From a virus, in IMG/VR virus record IMGVR_UViG_3300025280_000107, positions 1 through 31,579 of that record: DNA of 31,579 nt. The stretch is one strand, 5' to 3'. The notes beneath the pieces were generated by a model. That model saw nothing but the letters and a program-made list of their open reading frames with translations, did no database searches and was not told the DNA's origin. Positions 1 to 6,890 of the stretch are shown here, piece by piece (positions within the stretch are counted from its first letter, which is position 1; the number at the start of each line of letters is the position of its first letter). The translations under genes and the position numbers were made by a program.

Positions 1-42
1 GTGCGCCCCCCCATACTTATCTTCTTACATCTTCTCTGTTAC

Positions 43-71
43 TTGACCCCCACCCCCCATTTTGCTATCTT
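43..71 (+). promoter_or_regulatory. candidate sigma70-type promoter upstream of the first gene
   Basis: TTGACC at 43-48 matches the -35 consensus at 5 of 6 positions. TATCTT at 66-71 matches the -10 consensus at 4 of 6, and the spacing is 17 bp. It lies about 65 nt upstream of the first credible start codon (137), in a C-rich non-coding stretch. Only sequence similarity supports it; the host sigma factor is unknown. Confidence 0.35.
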
Positions 72-112
72 CTGGATAGTTTCACAAAGGGGGCACCCCC
101 TAAAAATAAAAT

Positions 113-264
113 GGTACCATGTACCGAGGAGTTCACATGTTGAGAACAATTACAGCACTACTGTTTCTAGGTACCTTGTTGGTACCCCTATATGGGTACT
201 GTACTAATTTAGATACTAACTTAAAGCTTGTACCTAAGAGGGTACCTATGGTACCTAAGGTACC
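113..264. repeat. cluster of GGTACC palindromes
   Basis: The perfect palindrome GGTACC occurs at 113, 170, 181, 241, 250 and 259, and partial GTACC or GGTACT copies lie at 121, 195 and 230. The last three full copies are spaced exactly 9 bp apart and encode a Val-Pro-X tripeptide repeat in the gene at 137-517. The rest fall in other frames or upstream of the gene, so protein repetition alone does not explain the cluster. Confidence 0.6.
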
Positions 265-517
265 GAAGAGCGGCACAGAGTACATCACAATCGACTGCGA
301 CTACTCCCCACAGTTCCTCAAGAATTTAAAGCCCGCCTACGGTATGGACCCATTGTGGTGGGGCATGAACGAGTTCCAGAGTGTTCTCACCCTCCATCGC
401 AACCACAACACTGGTAATTGGGGATTGTTCGTCACTTTCCCATCTAGGGAAGTGTGTGCTATCAGTACGGGCATGGAGCAGGATCTCATCCTTCCCAACA
501 TTGGAATGGCCCATTGA
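137..517 (+). CDS. small exported hypothetical protein with VPK repeat
   Basis: This gene encodes 126 residues. The start at ATG 137 is favoured because GAGGAG (126-131) lies 5 nt upstream; an ATG at 119 has no such site. Residues 1-21 look like a Sec signal or membrane anchor: a basic MLR, then a hydrophobic stretch to about LYGYC, which is not a proper lipobox. A Val-Pro-Lys/Met repeat follows. The C-terminal half has a pattern G-x-W-x-L-x-V-T-x-P ... C-A-I-S-x-G, which recalls small secreted proteins I have seen in environmental phages and proteobacteria. No function is known. It is probably an accessory, possibly envelope-acting, protein. It is followed by a possible tiny ORF and the zinc-ribbon gene. 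Confidence 0.65.
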   Translation: MLRTITALLFLGTLLVPLYGYCTNLDTNLKLVPKRVPMVPKVPKSGTEYITIDCDYSPQFLKNLKPAYGMDPLWWGMNEFQSVLTLHRNHNTGNWGLFVTFPSREVCAISTGMEQDLILPNIGMAH

Positions 518-519
518 GG

Positions 520-639
520 GTGTATCGCCATTGGTTGTGGCACTCATCTTTGATGAGGTGGGTTGCGCGTAAGGTTGCAATGGCGGATGGTTGGTTGTGG
601 CGCAGGATGTGGAGCCGTTGCAGGGGAGGGAGATCGTGA
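520..639 (+). CDS. possible 39-residue Trp/Arg-rich peptide
   Basis: GTG at 520 (or TTG at 514, which overlaps the previous stop) opens a 39-codon frame rich in Trp and Arg, including MRWVARKV and DGWLWRRMW. Its TGA (637-639) overlaps the GTG start of the next gene in the GTGA arrangement typical of translational coupling. It fills the gap between two credible genes exactly. No good ribosome-binding site is visible, and I cannot assign a family. It could be a small amphipathic peptide or simply an open frame in a gap. Confidence 0.33.
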   Translation: MYRHWLWHSSLMRWVARKVAMADGWLWRRMWSRCRGGRS

Positions 640-848
640 ATTGCTGGCATTGTAAGACACAGTTGATATGGGGTGGAGATCACGATTGCGAGGAAGAAGA
701 CGGCATCGTTTACTTCATGGTCACCAACCTACACTGCCCAAATTGCGCATGTCAGGTGTTGGTGTATCTTCCCACTGACGAATCAGACCTACACCCAGAC
801 AATGGCGACGTTGGGGGAGTGGACATCAAGATAACCTCCATTCATTAG
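636..848 (+). CDS. zinc-ribbon hypothetical phage protein
   Basis: The protein has 70 residues if it starts at GTG 636, which is preceded by a strong GGGGAGGGA (623-631). A longer reading from 591 lacks this support. The protein opens with CWHC, continues with Q-L-I-W-G-G-D and an acidic stretch, and then has CPNC. That gives four cysteines in two CxxC knuckles, as expected for a small zinc ribbon. Similar C-W-H-C ... I-W-G-G-D proteins are frequent hypotheticals in environmental phages. Nucleic acid or protein binding is likely but not shown. It lies in the accessory block before the DUF6378 gene. Confidence 0.75.
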   Translation: MNCWHCKTQLIWGGDHDCEEEDGIVYFMVTNLHCPNCACQVLVYLPTDESDLHPDNGDVGGVDIKITSIH

Positions 849-849
849 A

Positions 850-1305
850 TTGCTCGCCAAATACATACCATCAGCCCACCGCGCGCACTATGAGGCGCAA
901 GGGTGGAAGATCGTTCAATACAATCACCATTTTTTAAAGGGCGTCCTCGCCCTCAAGGAGTGTCCCATGACCTACAACGAAGAAGCAGCCAAAAGGACTG
1001 AAGATCTATTACATAAACGCCAGACGACACACGGTGATCCCAGAGAGACCCTAGAGCTTGCAGGCAATCTCATCACTAATATTTTGATGATGAAGCATGA
1101 ACAACACCACGTTATTGAAGTGAGTGGAGAGTTTAAGGATTGCCACGTCCTCCCACATGAGGTCGCCATTATTAATATTCTTCATAAGATCGCGCGCATC
1201 CAGTGCGGAACCTTCACTCCCGATCATTGGGATGACATCTGTGGATATGCTCAATTAGGAAAAGAGCTTCACAAACAGTTGACAGACACCTGTCAAGAGG
1301 GGTAG
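850..1305 (+). CDS. DUF6378-like phage protein, possibly with N-terminal extension
   Basis: The frame opens at TTG 850, 1 nt after the previous stop. A much better start is ATG 967, which has AAGGAG (955-960) 6 nt upstream and gives a 112-residue protein of normal family size. From that start, THGD at residues 21-24, HKIARI at 73-78 and HWDDICGYA at 87-95 match the DUF6378 pattern of phage proteins (HGD near the start, K-x-A-R in the middle, D-x-x-D-x-x-G-Y-A near the end). Its biochemical role is unknown; a MazG-like nucleotide-binding fold is only a guess. The 39 residues encoded by 850-966 look coding (EAQGWKIV, HHFLKGVLALKE) and may be a fused small ORF. Confidence 0.75.
   Translation: MLAKYIPSAHRAHYEAQGWKIVQYNHHFLKGVLALKECPMTYNEEAAKRTEDLLHKRQTTHGDPRETLELAGNLITNILMMKHEQHHVIEVSGEFKDCHVLPHEVAIINILHKIARIQCGTFTPDHWDDICGYAQLGKELHKQLTDTCQEG
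1279..1296. promoter_or_regulatory. perfect 7-bp inverted repeat containing a consensus -35 box
   Basis: TTGACAG, a 4-nt spacer (ACAC) and CTGTCAA form a perfect inverted repeat at the 3' end of the DUF6378 gene. The left arm contains a perfect -35 hexamer TTGACA (1279-1284). A -10 match near 1303-1308 (TAGATA, 3 of 6) is poor. It may be an operator/promoter, an RNA hairpin, or a chance palindrome inside coding DNA. Confidence 0.3.
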
Positions 1306-1370
1306 ATATTGTACACTTCCCGTTAGTTGCGGCTAGATGTAGCTACGGTTTGTGATACTCCTCCCTGACT

Positions 1371-1432
1371 AGGCGGCTTCCGTAAGGTGAAAGGTGCCCA
1401 GAACCTCAACCCCACGGGAGCCGCCTCTTTTT
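1371..1432 (+). terminator. terminator-like hairpin with U-tract
   Basis: AGGCGGCTTCCGT (1371-1383) pairs with ACGGGAGCCGCCT (1414-1426) over 13 bp with a single G-U wobble. CTTTTTC follows directly. The 30-nt loop can fold further (AGGT 1392-1395 with ACCT 1403-1406). It lies 66 nt after the DUF6378 stop, so it would end the accessory transcript. It overlaps the upstream start codon option (1394) of the methyltransferase gene; the alternative start at 1448 lies clear of it. Confidence 0.55.
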
Positions 1433-1969
1433 CGGAGCAACGACAGTGTTGGTCAACTGAGAAAGCTAAACGACAACTACCCCACCCCGGTGAGTCTGGT
1501 GACTGAACTTGTTCATCGATGGGCGCTCCCCACTATGATGGTGTGGGAACCTTGCTCGGGGGATGGTATATTGAGTGACGCCCTAACCAAGAGAGGGTGC
1601 AAGGTTGTCGCTACCGACATCGCAAGGCTTCAGGACTTCTTCGACTACACCGACACTCTCGCGCCCACGATTATCACCAACCCACCCTTCAGGTACATCC
1701 GTCCATTCATCGATCACGCTTTCGACATCGGTGTTCAGAAGATGGCTCTGGTTTGTCCAGAAAGACTGTGGGCCTGCAAGAAGGGAAGAGATCAATTAAT
1801 GCGTCACCGCCCAAGTCGTTGGGCAAACATGGACTGGCGCGAAGATTATTTACAGAAGGGCGGCTCCCCAGATAGGGCACTCGCCGTGGCGATGTGGGAA
1901 AGACCTCATTCGGATAGCTGCCGTTACGAGGTTTGGACCCGAAGCCATGACGCCGATTTCTTGGTTTGA
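1394..1969 (+). CDS. SAM-dependent DNA methyltransferase-like protein
   Basis: The protein has 191 residues from GTG 1394. GTG 1448, with GGAG at 1434-1437, is an alternative start that avoids the hairpin at 1371-1432. It has the pattern N-D-x-Y-x-T-P before the SAM site, then EPCSGDG (52-58, motif I), an acidic residue ending strand 2 (D75 in ATDI) and the catalytic NPPF (96-99, motif IV). This is the layout of amino-group (N6-adenine/N4-cytosine) methyltransferases. The length suits a stand-alone phage enzyme without a target-recognition domain. It probably modifies phage DNA to evade restriction, or could act on another substrate. No restriction nuclease is nearby. It sits upstream of two tiny membrane ORFs and terL. 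Confidence 0.75.
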   Translation: MPRTSTPREPPLFRSNDSVGQLRKLNDNYPTPVSLVTELVHRWALPTMMVWEPCSGDGILSDALTKRGCKVVATDIARLQDFFDYTDTLAPTIITNPPFRYIRPFIDHAFDIGVQKMALVCPERLWACKKGRDQLMRHRPSRWANMDWREDYLQKGGSPDRALAVAMWERPHSDSCRYEVWTRSHDADFLV

Positions 1970-2030
1970 TGTGATGATCGCCGTTTTGGCAATTGTGGCA
2001 ATTAGCTTGAAGGTTTGGACATGGCTGTAA
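1947..2030 (+). CDS. 27-residue single-span membrane peptide
   Basis: ATG 1947 begins a 27-codon frame that overlaps the end of the methyltransferase gene by 23 nt and the next tiny ORF by 10 nt. After MTPISWFD the peptide is almost wholly hydrophobic (VMIAVLAIVAIS) and ends KVWTWL, the profile of one membrane helix. The ribosome-binding site is weak (GAAG). A role in lysis or membrane interference is possible but unproven. The continuous overlap chain up to terL is the main argument that it is real. Confidence 0.5.
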   Translation: MTPISWFDVMIAVLAIVAISLKVWTWL

Positions 2031-2110
2031 TATTCGAGTACCTCACAGATCACTACAAATGCATCATCGGCGGTTTCATCGTCGGCCTCGCGGTGGGGAT
2101 AATTATCTAG
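2021..2110 (+). CDS. 29-residue Gly-zipper membrane peptide
   Basis: ATG 2021 has GAAGG 7-8 nt upstream. The product is MAVIFEYLTDHYKC followed by a hydrophobic helix with G-G-x-x-x-G-x-x-x-G spacing, ending in III. Its stop (2108-2110) is one base before the terL start, so the two are probably translationally coupled. It is a single-span membrane protein of unknown role. Small membrane ORFs near terminase genes are seen in other phages, but I cannot name a family. Confidence 0.55.
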   Translation: MAVIFEYLTDHYKCIIGGFIVGLAVGIII

Positions 2111-2111
2111 A

Positions 2112-3608
2112 ATGCAACCCGCCGTCGCCCTGCACGATCAGATCGCGGCGCTCCCCCTCAATGAGCAGCGCGAGCTTCTCGATCTTGTCGATCAATACGA
2201 GAGTGCTCAGGCAAGAGAGAAGAGCCACGAGAGTTTTCTCACTTTCGTCAAGACGGTGTGGCCCCCTTTCATAGAGGGAAAACACCACGCCACGATGGCT
2301 GATGCCTTCGAGAGGGTGGCTGAGGGAAAGTTAAAGCGCCTCATTGTTAATATGCCTCCGAGGCACACCAAGTCTGAGTTCGCTTCTTATCTCCTACCGG
2401 CATGGTTCTTGGGGAAGTATCCACATAAAAAGGTCATCCAGACGGCTCACACCGCAGAGCTTGCGGTGGGCTTCGGAAGGAAGGTCCGTAACCTCTTCAA
2501 CGACAAGGAGTTCAAGGACATCTTCCCCGATTCGCGTTTGCAATCGGACAGCAAGGCTGCCGGAAGATGGAACACCAACAAGGGTGGTGAGTACTTCGCT
2601 ATCGGCGTTGGCGGCGCGGTCACGGGTAAGGGTGCTGATATTCTTATCATCGACGACCCCCACTCTGAGCAGGATGCAGCGCAGGGACAATACAACCCAG
2701 AGGTCTTCGATAGGGTGTATGAATGGTACACCTCTGGGCCTCGCCAAAGACTTCAGCCGGGAGGTGCCATCATCGTCGTGATGACGAGGTGGTCTAAGAG
2801 AGACCTCACCGGAAAGATTATCGACAACTCTGTCAAGAGGATGGGTTCTGACGAGTGGGAGGTTATAGAGCTTCCCGCCATCATGCCCTCTGGAAATCCC
2901 TTGTGGCCGGAGTATTGGGGCATTACAGAACTTGAAGCCCTTCGCTCTGAGTTGCCCCTCTCAAAGTGGTCCGCGCAATATCAGCAGGATCCAACCTCTG
3001 AGGAGGGCGCTCTCGTCAAAAGGGAGTGGTGGAAGGAGTGGAAGGAAAAGAAGCCTCCACACTGCGAGTTCGTCATACAGTCTTGGGACACGGCATTCCT
3101 CAAGACTGAGCGCTCAGACTATTCAGCGTGTACTACATGGGGCGTCTTCCTCAACGAGGACGAAGACAGGATGGACATCATCCTTGTCGATTCGTACAAG
3201 GAGAGGCTTGAGTTTCCAGAACTCAAGAAGCGCGCCTTCGAGATGTGGAAGGACACAGATCCAGATGCCTTCATCGTCGAGGGAAAGGCTTCTGGAATGC
3301 CCTTGGTGTTCGAGTTGAGGCAGATGGGTATACCCGTCTCAGAGTTCACTCCATCAAAGGGAAACGACAAGATAGCCCGCGTCAACGCCGTCGCAGACAT
3401 GTTCGCTTCTGGAATGGTGTGGGCACCCAACACGCGGTGGGCAGAAGAGGTCATCGAAGAGTTCGCGTCATTCCCCTCTGGGGATCACGACGACCTCGTA
3501 GATAGCTCGACGCAGGCGTTGTTGCGCTTCAGGCAGGGTGGTTTCATCCGCAACCCATCAGACGAGGATGACGAGTGGATGCCCCCAAGATACGCAGAAT
3601 TTTATTAA
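2112..3608 (+). CDS. terL: terminase large subunit
   Basis: The protein has 498 residues, typical of TerL. It is the ATP-driven motor and nuclease that packages DNA into the prohead through the portal. The Walker A-type motif MPPRHTKSE is at 81-89, Walker B ILIIDDP at 177-183 with the acidic pair DD, and the coupling motif TRW at 225-227. The RNase H-like nuclease part shows SWDTA (324-328), VEGKASG (389-395) and GDHDDLVDS (457-465), supplying the metal-binding acids. Both domains are intact. The start ATG 2112 is 1 nt after the upstream stop; the nearest purine-rich site is GGGGAT, a little far, so coupling with the upstream ORF is likely. No separate small terminase was recognised in the window. 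Confidence 0.95.
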   Translation: MQPAVALHDQIAALPLNEQRELLDLVDQYESAQAREKSHESFLTFVKTVWPPFIEGKHHATMADAFERVAEGKLKRLIVNMPPRHTKSEFASYLLPAWFLGKYPHKKVIQTAHTAELAVGFGRKVRNLFNDKEFKDIFPDSRLQSDSKAAGRWNTNKGGEYFAIGVGGAVTGKGADILIIDDPHSEQDAAQGQYNPEVFDRVYEWYTSGPRQRLQPGGAIIVVMTRWSKRDLTGKIIDNSVKRMGSDEWEVIELPAIMPSGNPLWPEYWGITELEALRSELPLSKWSAQYQQDPTSEEGALVKREWWKEWKEKKPPHCEFVIQSWDTAFLKTERSDYSACTTWGVFLNEDEDRMDIILVDSYKERLEFPELKKRAFEMWKDTDPDAFIVEGKASGMPLVFELRQMGIPVSEFTPSKGNDKIARVNAVADMFASGMVWAPNTRWAEEVIEEFASFPSGDHDDLVDSSTQALLRFRQGGFIRNPSDEDDEWMPPRYAEFY

Positions 3609-3617
3609 AGGATCGAC

Positions 3618-6083
3618 ATGGCGATTGACAGGGCACTTGAGGGAATTGGCGGGGACACCGAAGAAGCTATCGAGATAGCCGTCGTCAATCCAGAGGCCAT
3701 ATCCATCGAAACGCCAGACGGCGGCATGGTCATCGACTTCGATCCAGAGAGCGAGGCAAGCGAGGCAGTTTCCCACGACGCCAATCTCGCGGAGCACATC
3801 GAAGAGGACGAACTATCGCATGTTCGTTCTGAGTTGATGGGGGCTTTCGAGGCAGACAGAAATTCGCGTAGCGACTGGGAGGAAACCTACATCAAGGGTC
3901 TTGACCTCCTCGGTCTCAAGATCGAAGAGAGGACCATCCCTTGGCCGGGTGCGTGCGGCGTTTTCCATCCCGTCCTGTCTGAGGCCGTGATACGTTTTCA
4001 GGCTCAGTCCATCATGGAGACGTTCCCCGCGAAGGGTCCGGTGAAGACGCAGATCCTCGGAGAACTAAACGACGACAAGGAAAAGCAGGCCCTCCGCGTT
4101 CAGGAGGAAATGAACTACCAGCTTACCGAAGGGATGCCTGACTACCGCAGCGAGCACGAGAACATGTTGTTCGCGTTGCCGTTGGCGGGTAGCGCCTTCA
4201 AGAAGATCTATTACGACATAGACATGGGAAGGCCCACCGCAGCCTTTGTTCCGGCAGAGGATCTCGTGGTGTCTTATGGGGCTGCCGATTTGATGAGTTG
4301 CGCGCGCTACACCCATGTCATGAAGAAGACCAAGAATGAGGTGCGTAAACTTCAGGTAGCTGGCTTCTATCGAGACATCGATCTCGGGGAACCCGCCCCC
4401 GACTACACCAAGATACAGGAGCAATACAATAGCTTGCAGGGAGAGAGACCCGCCTTCGAGTATGACGACAGGTTCACTCTTCTCGAATGTCACGCCGACT
4501 TGGACCTCGCTGATTTCGAGGACACTAAGGATGGCGAGCCTACGGGCATCGCGTTGCCCTATGTGGTGACTATAGACAAGTCCTCTGGGAAGGTTCTGTC
4601 GGTCTACAGGAATTGGCTGGAAGACGACCCACTCAAAAAGAAGATGCTTCACTTCGTTCACTATAAGTACTTGCCATCATTGGGTTTTTACGGATACGGG
4701 TTGATCCACTGCATCGGCGGCCTGACTAAATCTGCGACCTCAATACTACGTCAGCTTGTGGATGCCGGGACGCTCTCCAATCTTCCCGCCGGTCTCAAGT
4801 CTAGGGGGCTTAGGATCAAGGGAGACGAAACCCCCATCATGCCGGGAGAGTTCAGGGATGTGGATGTTCCCGGTGGCGCGATAAGGGACAACATAACCTT
4901 CCTTCCCTACAAGGAGCCTAGCTCTGTTCTCTACCAGTTGCTGGGGAACATTGTGGAGGAAGGGAGGCGCTTCGCTTCGCTGGCCGACATGAAGGTCAGC
5001 GACATGAACAATGAAGCCCCTGTCGGAACGACCCTCGCGATTATAGAACGCGGCATGAAGGTGATGTCTGCTGTGCAGGCGAGACTTCACGCATCCATGC
5101 GCAAGGAGTTCTCCATCCTCGCGGCATTGATAAAGGAATATCTTCCTGAGGCTTACGACTACGAAGTGGGCGGTATCAGGGCTGAGGACTTCGACGACCG
5201 CATAGACATCATTCCGGTGTCCGATCCAAACGCCACCACGATGGCGCAGAGGGTGATGCAGTATCAGGCCGCCCTACAGTTGGCTGCGCAGGCTCCTCAG
5301 ATGTACGACCTCCCTGAATTGCACCGCCAGATGCTCGAAACGATGGGCCTCAAGGATGTCGACAAGATCGTTCCAGACAAGGACGACATCAAGGCCATCG
5401 ACCCCGTTACCGAGAACGAGAACATCATCAATGGAAAGCCCGTCAAGGCTTTCTCGTATCAGGATCAGAAGGCTCACATCACCGTCCACATGACGGCCCT
5501 TCAGGATCCCAAGATCCTCTCGCTTGTGAGGCAGTCTCCTATGGCTCCTTCCATACAGGCGGCAGCCGAGTCGCACATCCGTCAGCACTTGGCGTTCCTC
5601 TACAGGGACGAGATCGAAGAACAGTTCGGCGCTCCCCTCCCGCCAGAGGGAGAACCTCTCCCGCGCGACGTTGAGAAGCAACTCGCAGGATTGCTTGCGC
5701 AAGCGTCAGAGAAGCTCTTGCAGAAGGACATCGCTGAGGCGCGTCAGGCAGAAGCACAGCGTATGGCAGAGGATCCCATCGTGCAGCAGCAGCAGCGCGA
5801 GCTTGAGATCCGCGAGATGGACGTTCAGAGGAAAGCCAAGGCAGACAAGCTCAAGGCAGATGTCGAGCTTGAGAAGGCAGCCATGACTGATGCCCGCGAG
5901 CGCGAACGCATCGAATCCACCGAGAGGGTTGTTGGTGCTCAGATCGGCGCGAAGATCGCTGGAGATGTTCTTGAGGGAGAAATCAAGGGCGTCGAGCTTG
6001 CCGAAAAGGAAAAGATGGAAGGGGCGCGTCTCGGTGTCGAGATCGCCAAGGCTCTCATAGACACCAAAGGAAAGGGTGAGTAA
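3618..6083 (+). CDS. portal protein, P22-like
   Basis: The 821-residue protein directly follows terL, with AGGAT just upstream of the ATG. It forms the dodecameric channel at the capsid vertex through which DNA enters and leaves. Length and pattern match the P22-type portal family: an acidic N terminus, a W-x-x-x-Y-x-x-G-L-D-L-L-G-L region near residue 85, the P-W-P-G-A-C motif about residue 109, and a long helical C terminus. The last 130 residues are rich in Gln, Glu, Lys and Ala and are probably a coiled coil or barrel-forming helix. The stop overlaps the start of the next ORF (TAATG). The gene looks complete. Confidence 0.92.
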   Translation: MAIDRALEGIGGDTEEAIEIAVVNPEAISIETPDGGMVIDFDPESEASEAVSHDANLAEHIEEDELSHVRSELMGAFEADRNSRSDWEETYIKGLDLLGLKIEERTIPWPGACGVFHPVLSEAVIRFQAQSIMETFPAKGPVKTQILGELNDDKEKQALRVQEEMNYQLTEGMPDYRSEHENMLFALPLAGSAFKKIYYDIDMGRPTAAFVPAEDLVVSYGAADLMSCARYTHVMKKTKNEVRKLQVAGFYRDIDLGEPAPDYTKIQEQYNSLQGERPAFEYDDRFTLLECHADLDLADFEDTKDGEPTGIALPYVVTIDKSSGKVLSVYRNWLEDDPLKKKMLHFVHYKYLPSLGFYGYGLIHCIGGLTKSATSILRQLVDAGTLSNLPAGLKSRGLRIKGDETPIMPGEFRDVDVPGGAIRDNITFLPYKEPSSVLYQLLGNIVEEGRRFASLADMKVSDMNNEAPVGTTLAIIERGMKVMSAVQARLHASMRKEFSILAALIKEYLPEAYDYEVGGIRAEDFDDRIDIIPVSDPNATTMAQRVMQYQAALQLAAQAPQMYDLPELHRQMLETMGLKDVDKIVPDKDDIKAIDPVTENENIINGKPVKAFSYQDQKAHITVHMTALQDPKILSLVRQSPMAPSIQAAAESHIRQHLAFLYRDEIEEQFGAPLPPEGEPLPRDVEKQLAGLLAQASEKLLQKDIAEARQAEAQRMAEDPIVQQQQRELEIREMDVQRKAKADKLKADVELEKAAMTDARERERIESTERVVGAQIGAKIAGDVLEGEIKGVELAEKEKMEGARLGVEIAKALIDTKGKGE

Positions 6084-6274
6084 TGGCAAGGAAGTCTATC
6101 AAGCAGAGTATTTCTATAGGGGGTGTGTCGGCTAAGGCCAACAAACCTCAAAAGAGGGCTGCCAAGAAAGCCAAGAAAGCTGCGGTCATTCCGCTGGTCA
6201 CCTTGGATGGCGACAGGATGTACCCAGCCCAAGCTAAAGAATACTGGGCAAACATCAAACGCACAGCGTCTTGA
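6083..6274 (+). CDS. small lysine-rich basic protein
   Basis: The protein has 63 residues and begins in the portal stop (TAATG overlap), with GGGTGAG just upstream. The middle carries a run of Lys, Arg and Ala (KRAAKKAKKAA). The C terminus reads V-T-L-D-G-D-R-M-Y-P-A-Q-A-K-E-Y-W, as in hypotheticals placed after phage portal genes. The strong positive charge suggests nucleic acid binding, but no domain is recognisable and no function is claimed. It is translationally coupled on both sides. Confidence 0.75.
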   Translation: MARKSIKQSISIGGVSAKANKPQKRAAKKAKKAAVIPLVTLDGDRMYPAQAKEYWANIKRTAS

Positions 6275-6471
6275 TGGACCAACCTGATCTCGCAGCTTTG
6301 TTGCAGAAGCGTCTTCGTGAGTTTATGAACGAAGGTGCCGATCACCTCGCAACGGGAGGCGCAAAGGATTACGCCGAATACCAGCGCATGGTAGGGCGCA
6401 TCGATGGCATAGCCCTCGCAGAACGTGAACTCCTCGATCTCGTAAAGGATGAAGACGAAGACGAGGAATAG
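6274..6471 (+). CDS. conserved small phage head-module protein
   Basis: The protein has 65 residues; ATG 6274 overlaps the preceding TGA (TGATG). TTG 6271 is a less likely start. The sequence is predicted to be mostly helical: QKRLREFMNEGADHLA, then D-Y-A-E-Y-Q-R-M-V-G, then A-L-A-E-R-E-L-L-D-L and a highly acidic tail (DEDEDEE). I know this pattern as a frequent hypothetical between the portal and scaffold genes of environmental phages. A minor head or assembly role is inferred from position only. Confidence 0.75.
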   Translation: MDQPDLAALLQKRLREFMNEGADHLATGGAKDYAEYQRMVGRIDGIALAERELLDLVKDEDEDEE

Positions 6472-6521
6472 CGCAAGGGAACCGTTGCCCCTTTATGAAG
6501 CAACGCATGATGAGGTAAGTG

Positions 6522-6890
6522 ATGGCAAAAGTGGTTGATTTCCAAGAGGAAAAAGCGGCCAAGCAATTGCCGCAGCCTTCTGGTTACAGATTGCTGATCG
6601 CCCTTCCAGAGGTCGACGAGAAGACTGAGGGAGGTATCTTCAAGACGGACAATGCGATGGAAACGGAAGCGGTGTCGAGTGTTGTGGGTTTCGTTCTAAA
6701 AATGGGGCCTGATGCTTACAGTGACACCAAGAGGTTCCCATCGGGACCGTGGTGCAAGGAAGGGGACTTTGTTCTCTTCAGGGCTTTCCAAGGTACCCGT
6801 CTCAAGATCCACGGCAAGGAGTTTCGTTTTATAAACGACGACAGTGTCGAGGGTGTGGTTGATGATCCCAGAGGATATGCGAGGGCATGA
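6522..6890 (+). CDS. groES: GroES-like co-chaperonin
   Basis: The protein has 122 residues from ATG 6522, with GAGG (6512-6515) 6 nt upstream. It follows the GroES pattern: P-x-G-Y-R-L-L-I near residues 19-26, a mobile-loop region at about 30-46 (EVDEKTEGGIFK, compare the GGI of bacterial GroES), V-V-G-F-V-L-K-M-G-P at 54-63, and G-D-F-V-L-F-R at 81-87. Family proteins cap GroEL-type chaperonins. Phage T4 gp31 is a functional example needed for folding of the major capsid protein. This gene lies upstream of the scaffold and capsid genes, which suggests the same task. The motif WCKEGD and the C-terminal D-P-R-G-Y are features I associate with phage versions. Confidence 0.82.
   Translation: MAKVVDFQEEKAAKQLPQPSGYRLLIALPEVDEKTEGGIFKTDNAMETEAVSSVVGFVLKMGPDAYSDTKRFPSGPWCKEGDFVLFRAFQGTRLKIHGKEFRFINDDSVEGVVDDPRGYARA

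Noticed and set aside
1-207. 68-codon frame from the first base with a GTG start
   Set aside because: It has no ribosome-binding site, runs through the C-rich upstream region and overlaps the better-supported gene at 137. Its composition is not protein-like.
4065-4661. 198-codon minus-strand frame inside the portal gene
   Set aside because: It is the mirror of strongly supported portal coding sequence, has no family pattern, and no other minus-strand gene exists in the window.
6475-6497. AAGGG/CCCTT hairpin between the genes at 6274 and 6522
   Set aside because: The stem is only 5 bp and is not followed by a U-tract, so it is not a convincing terminator.
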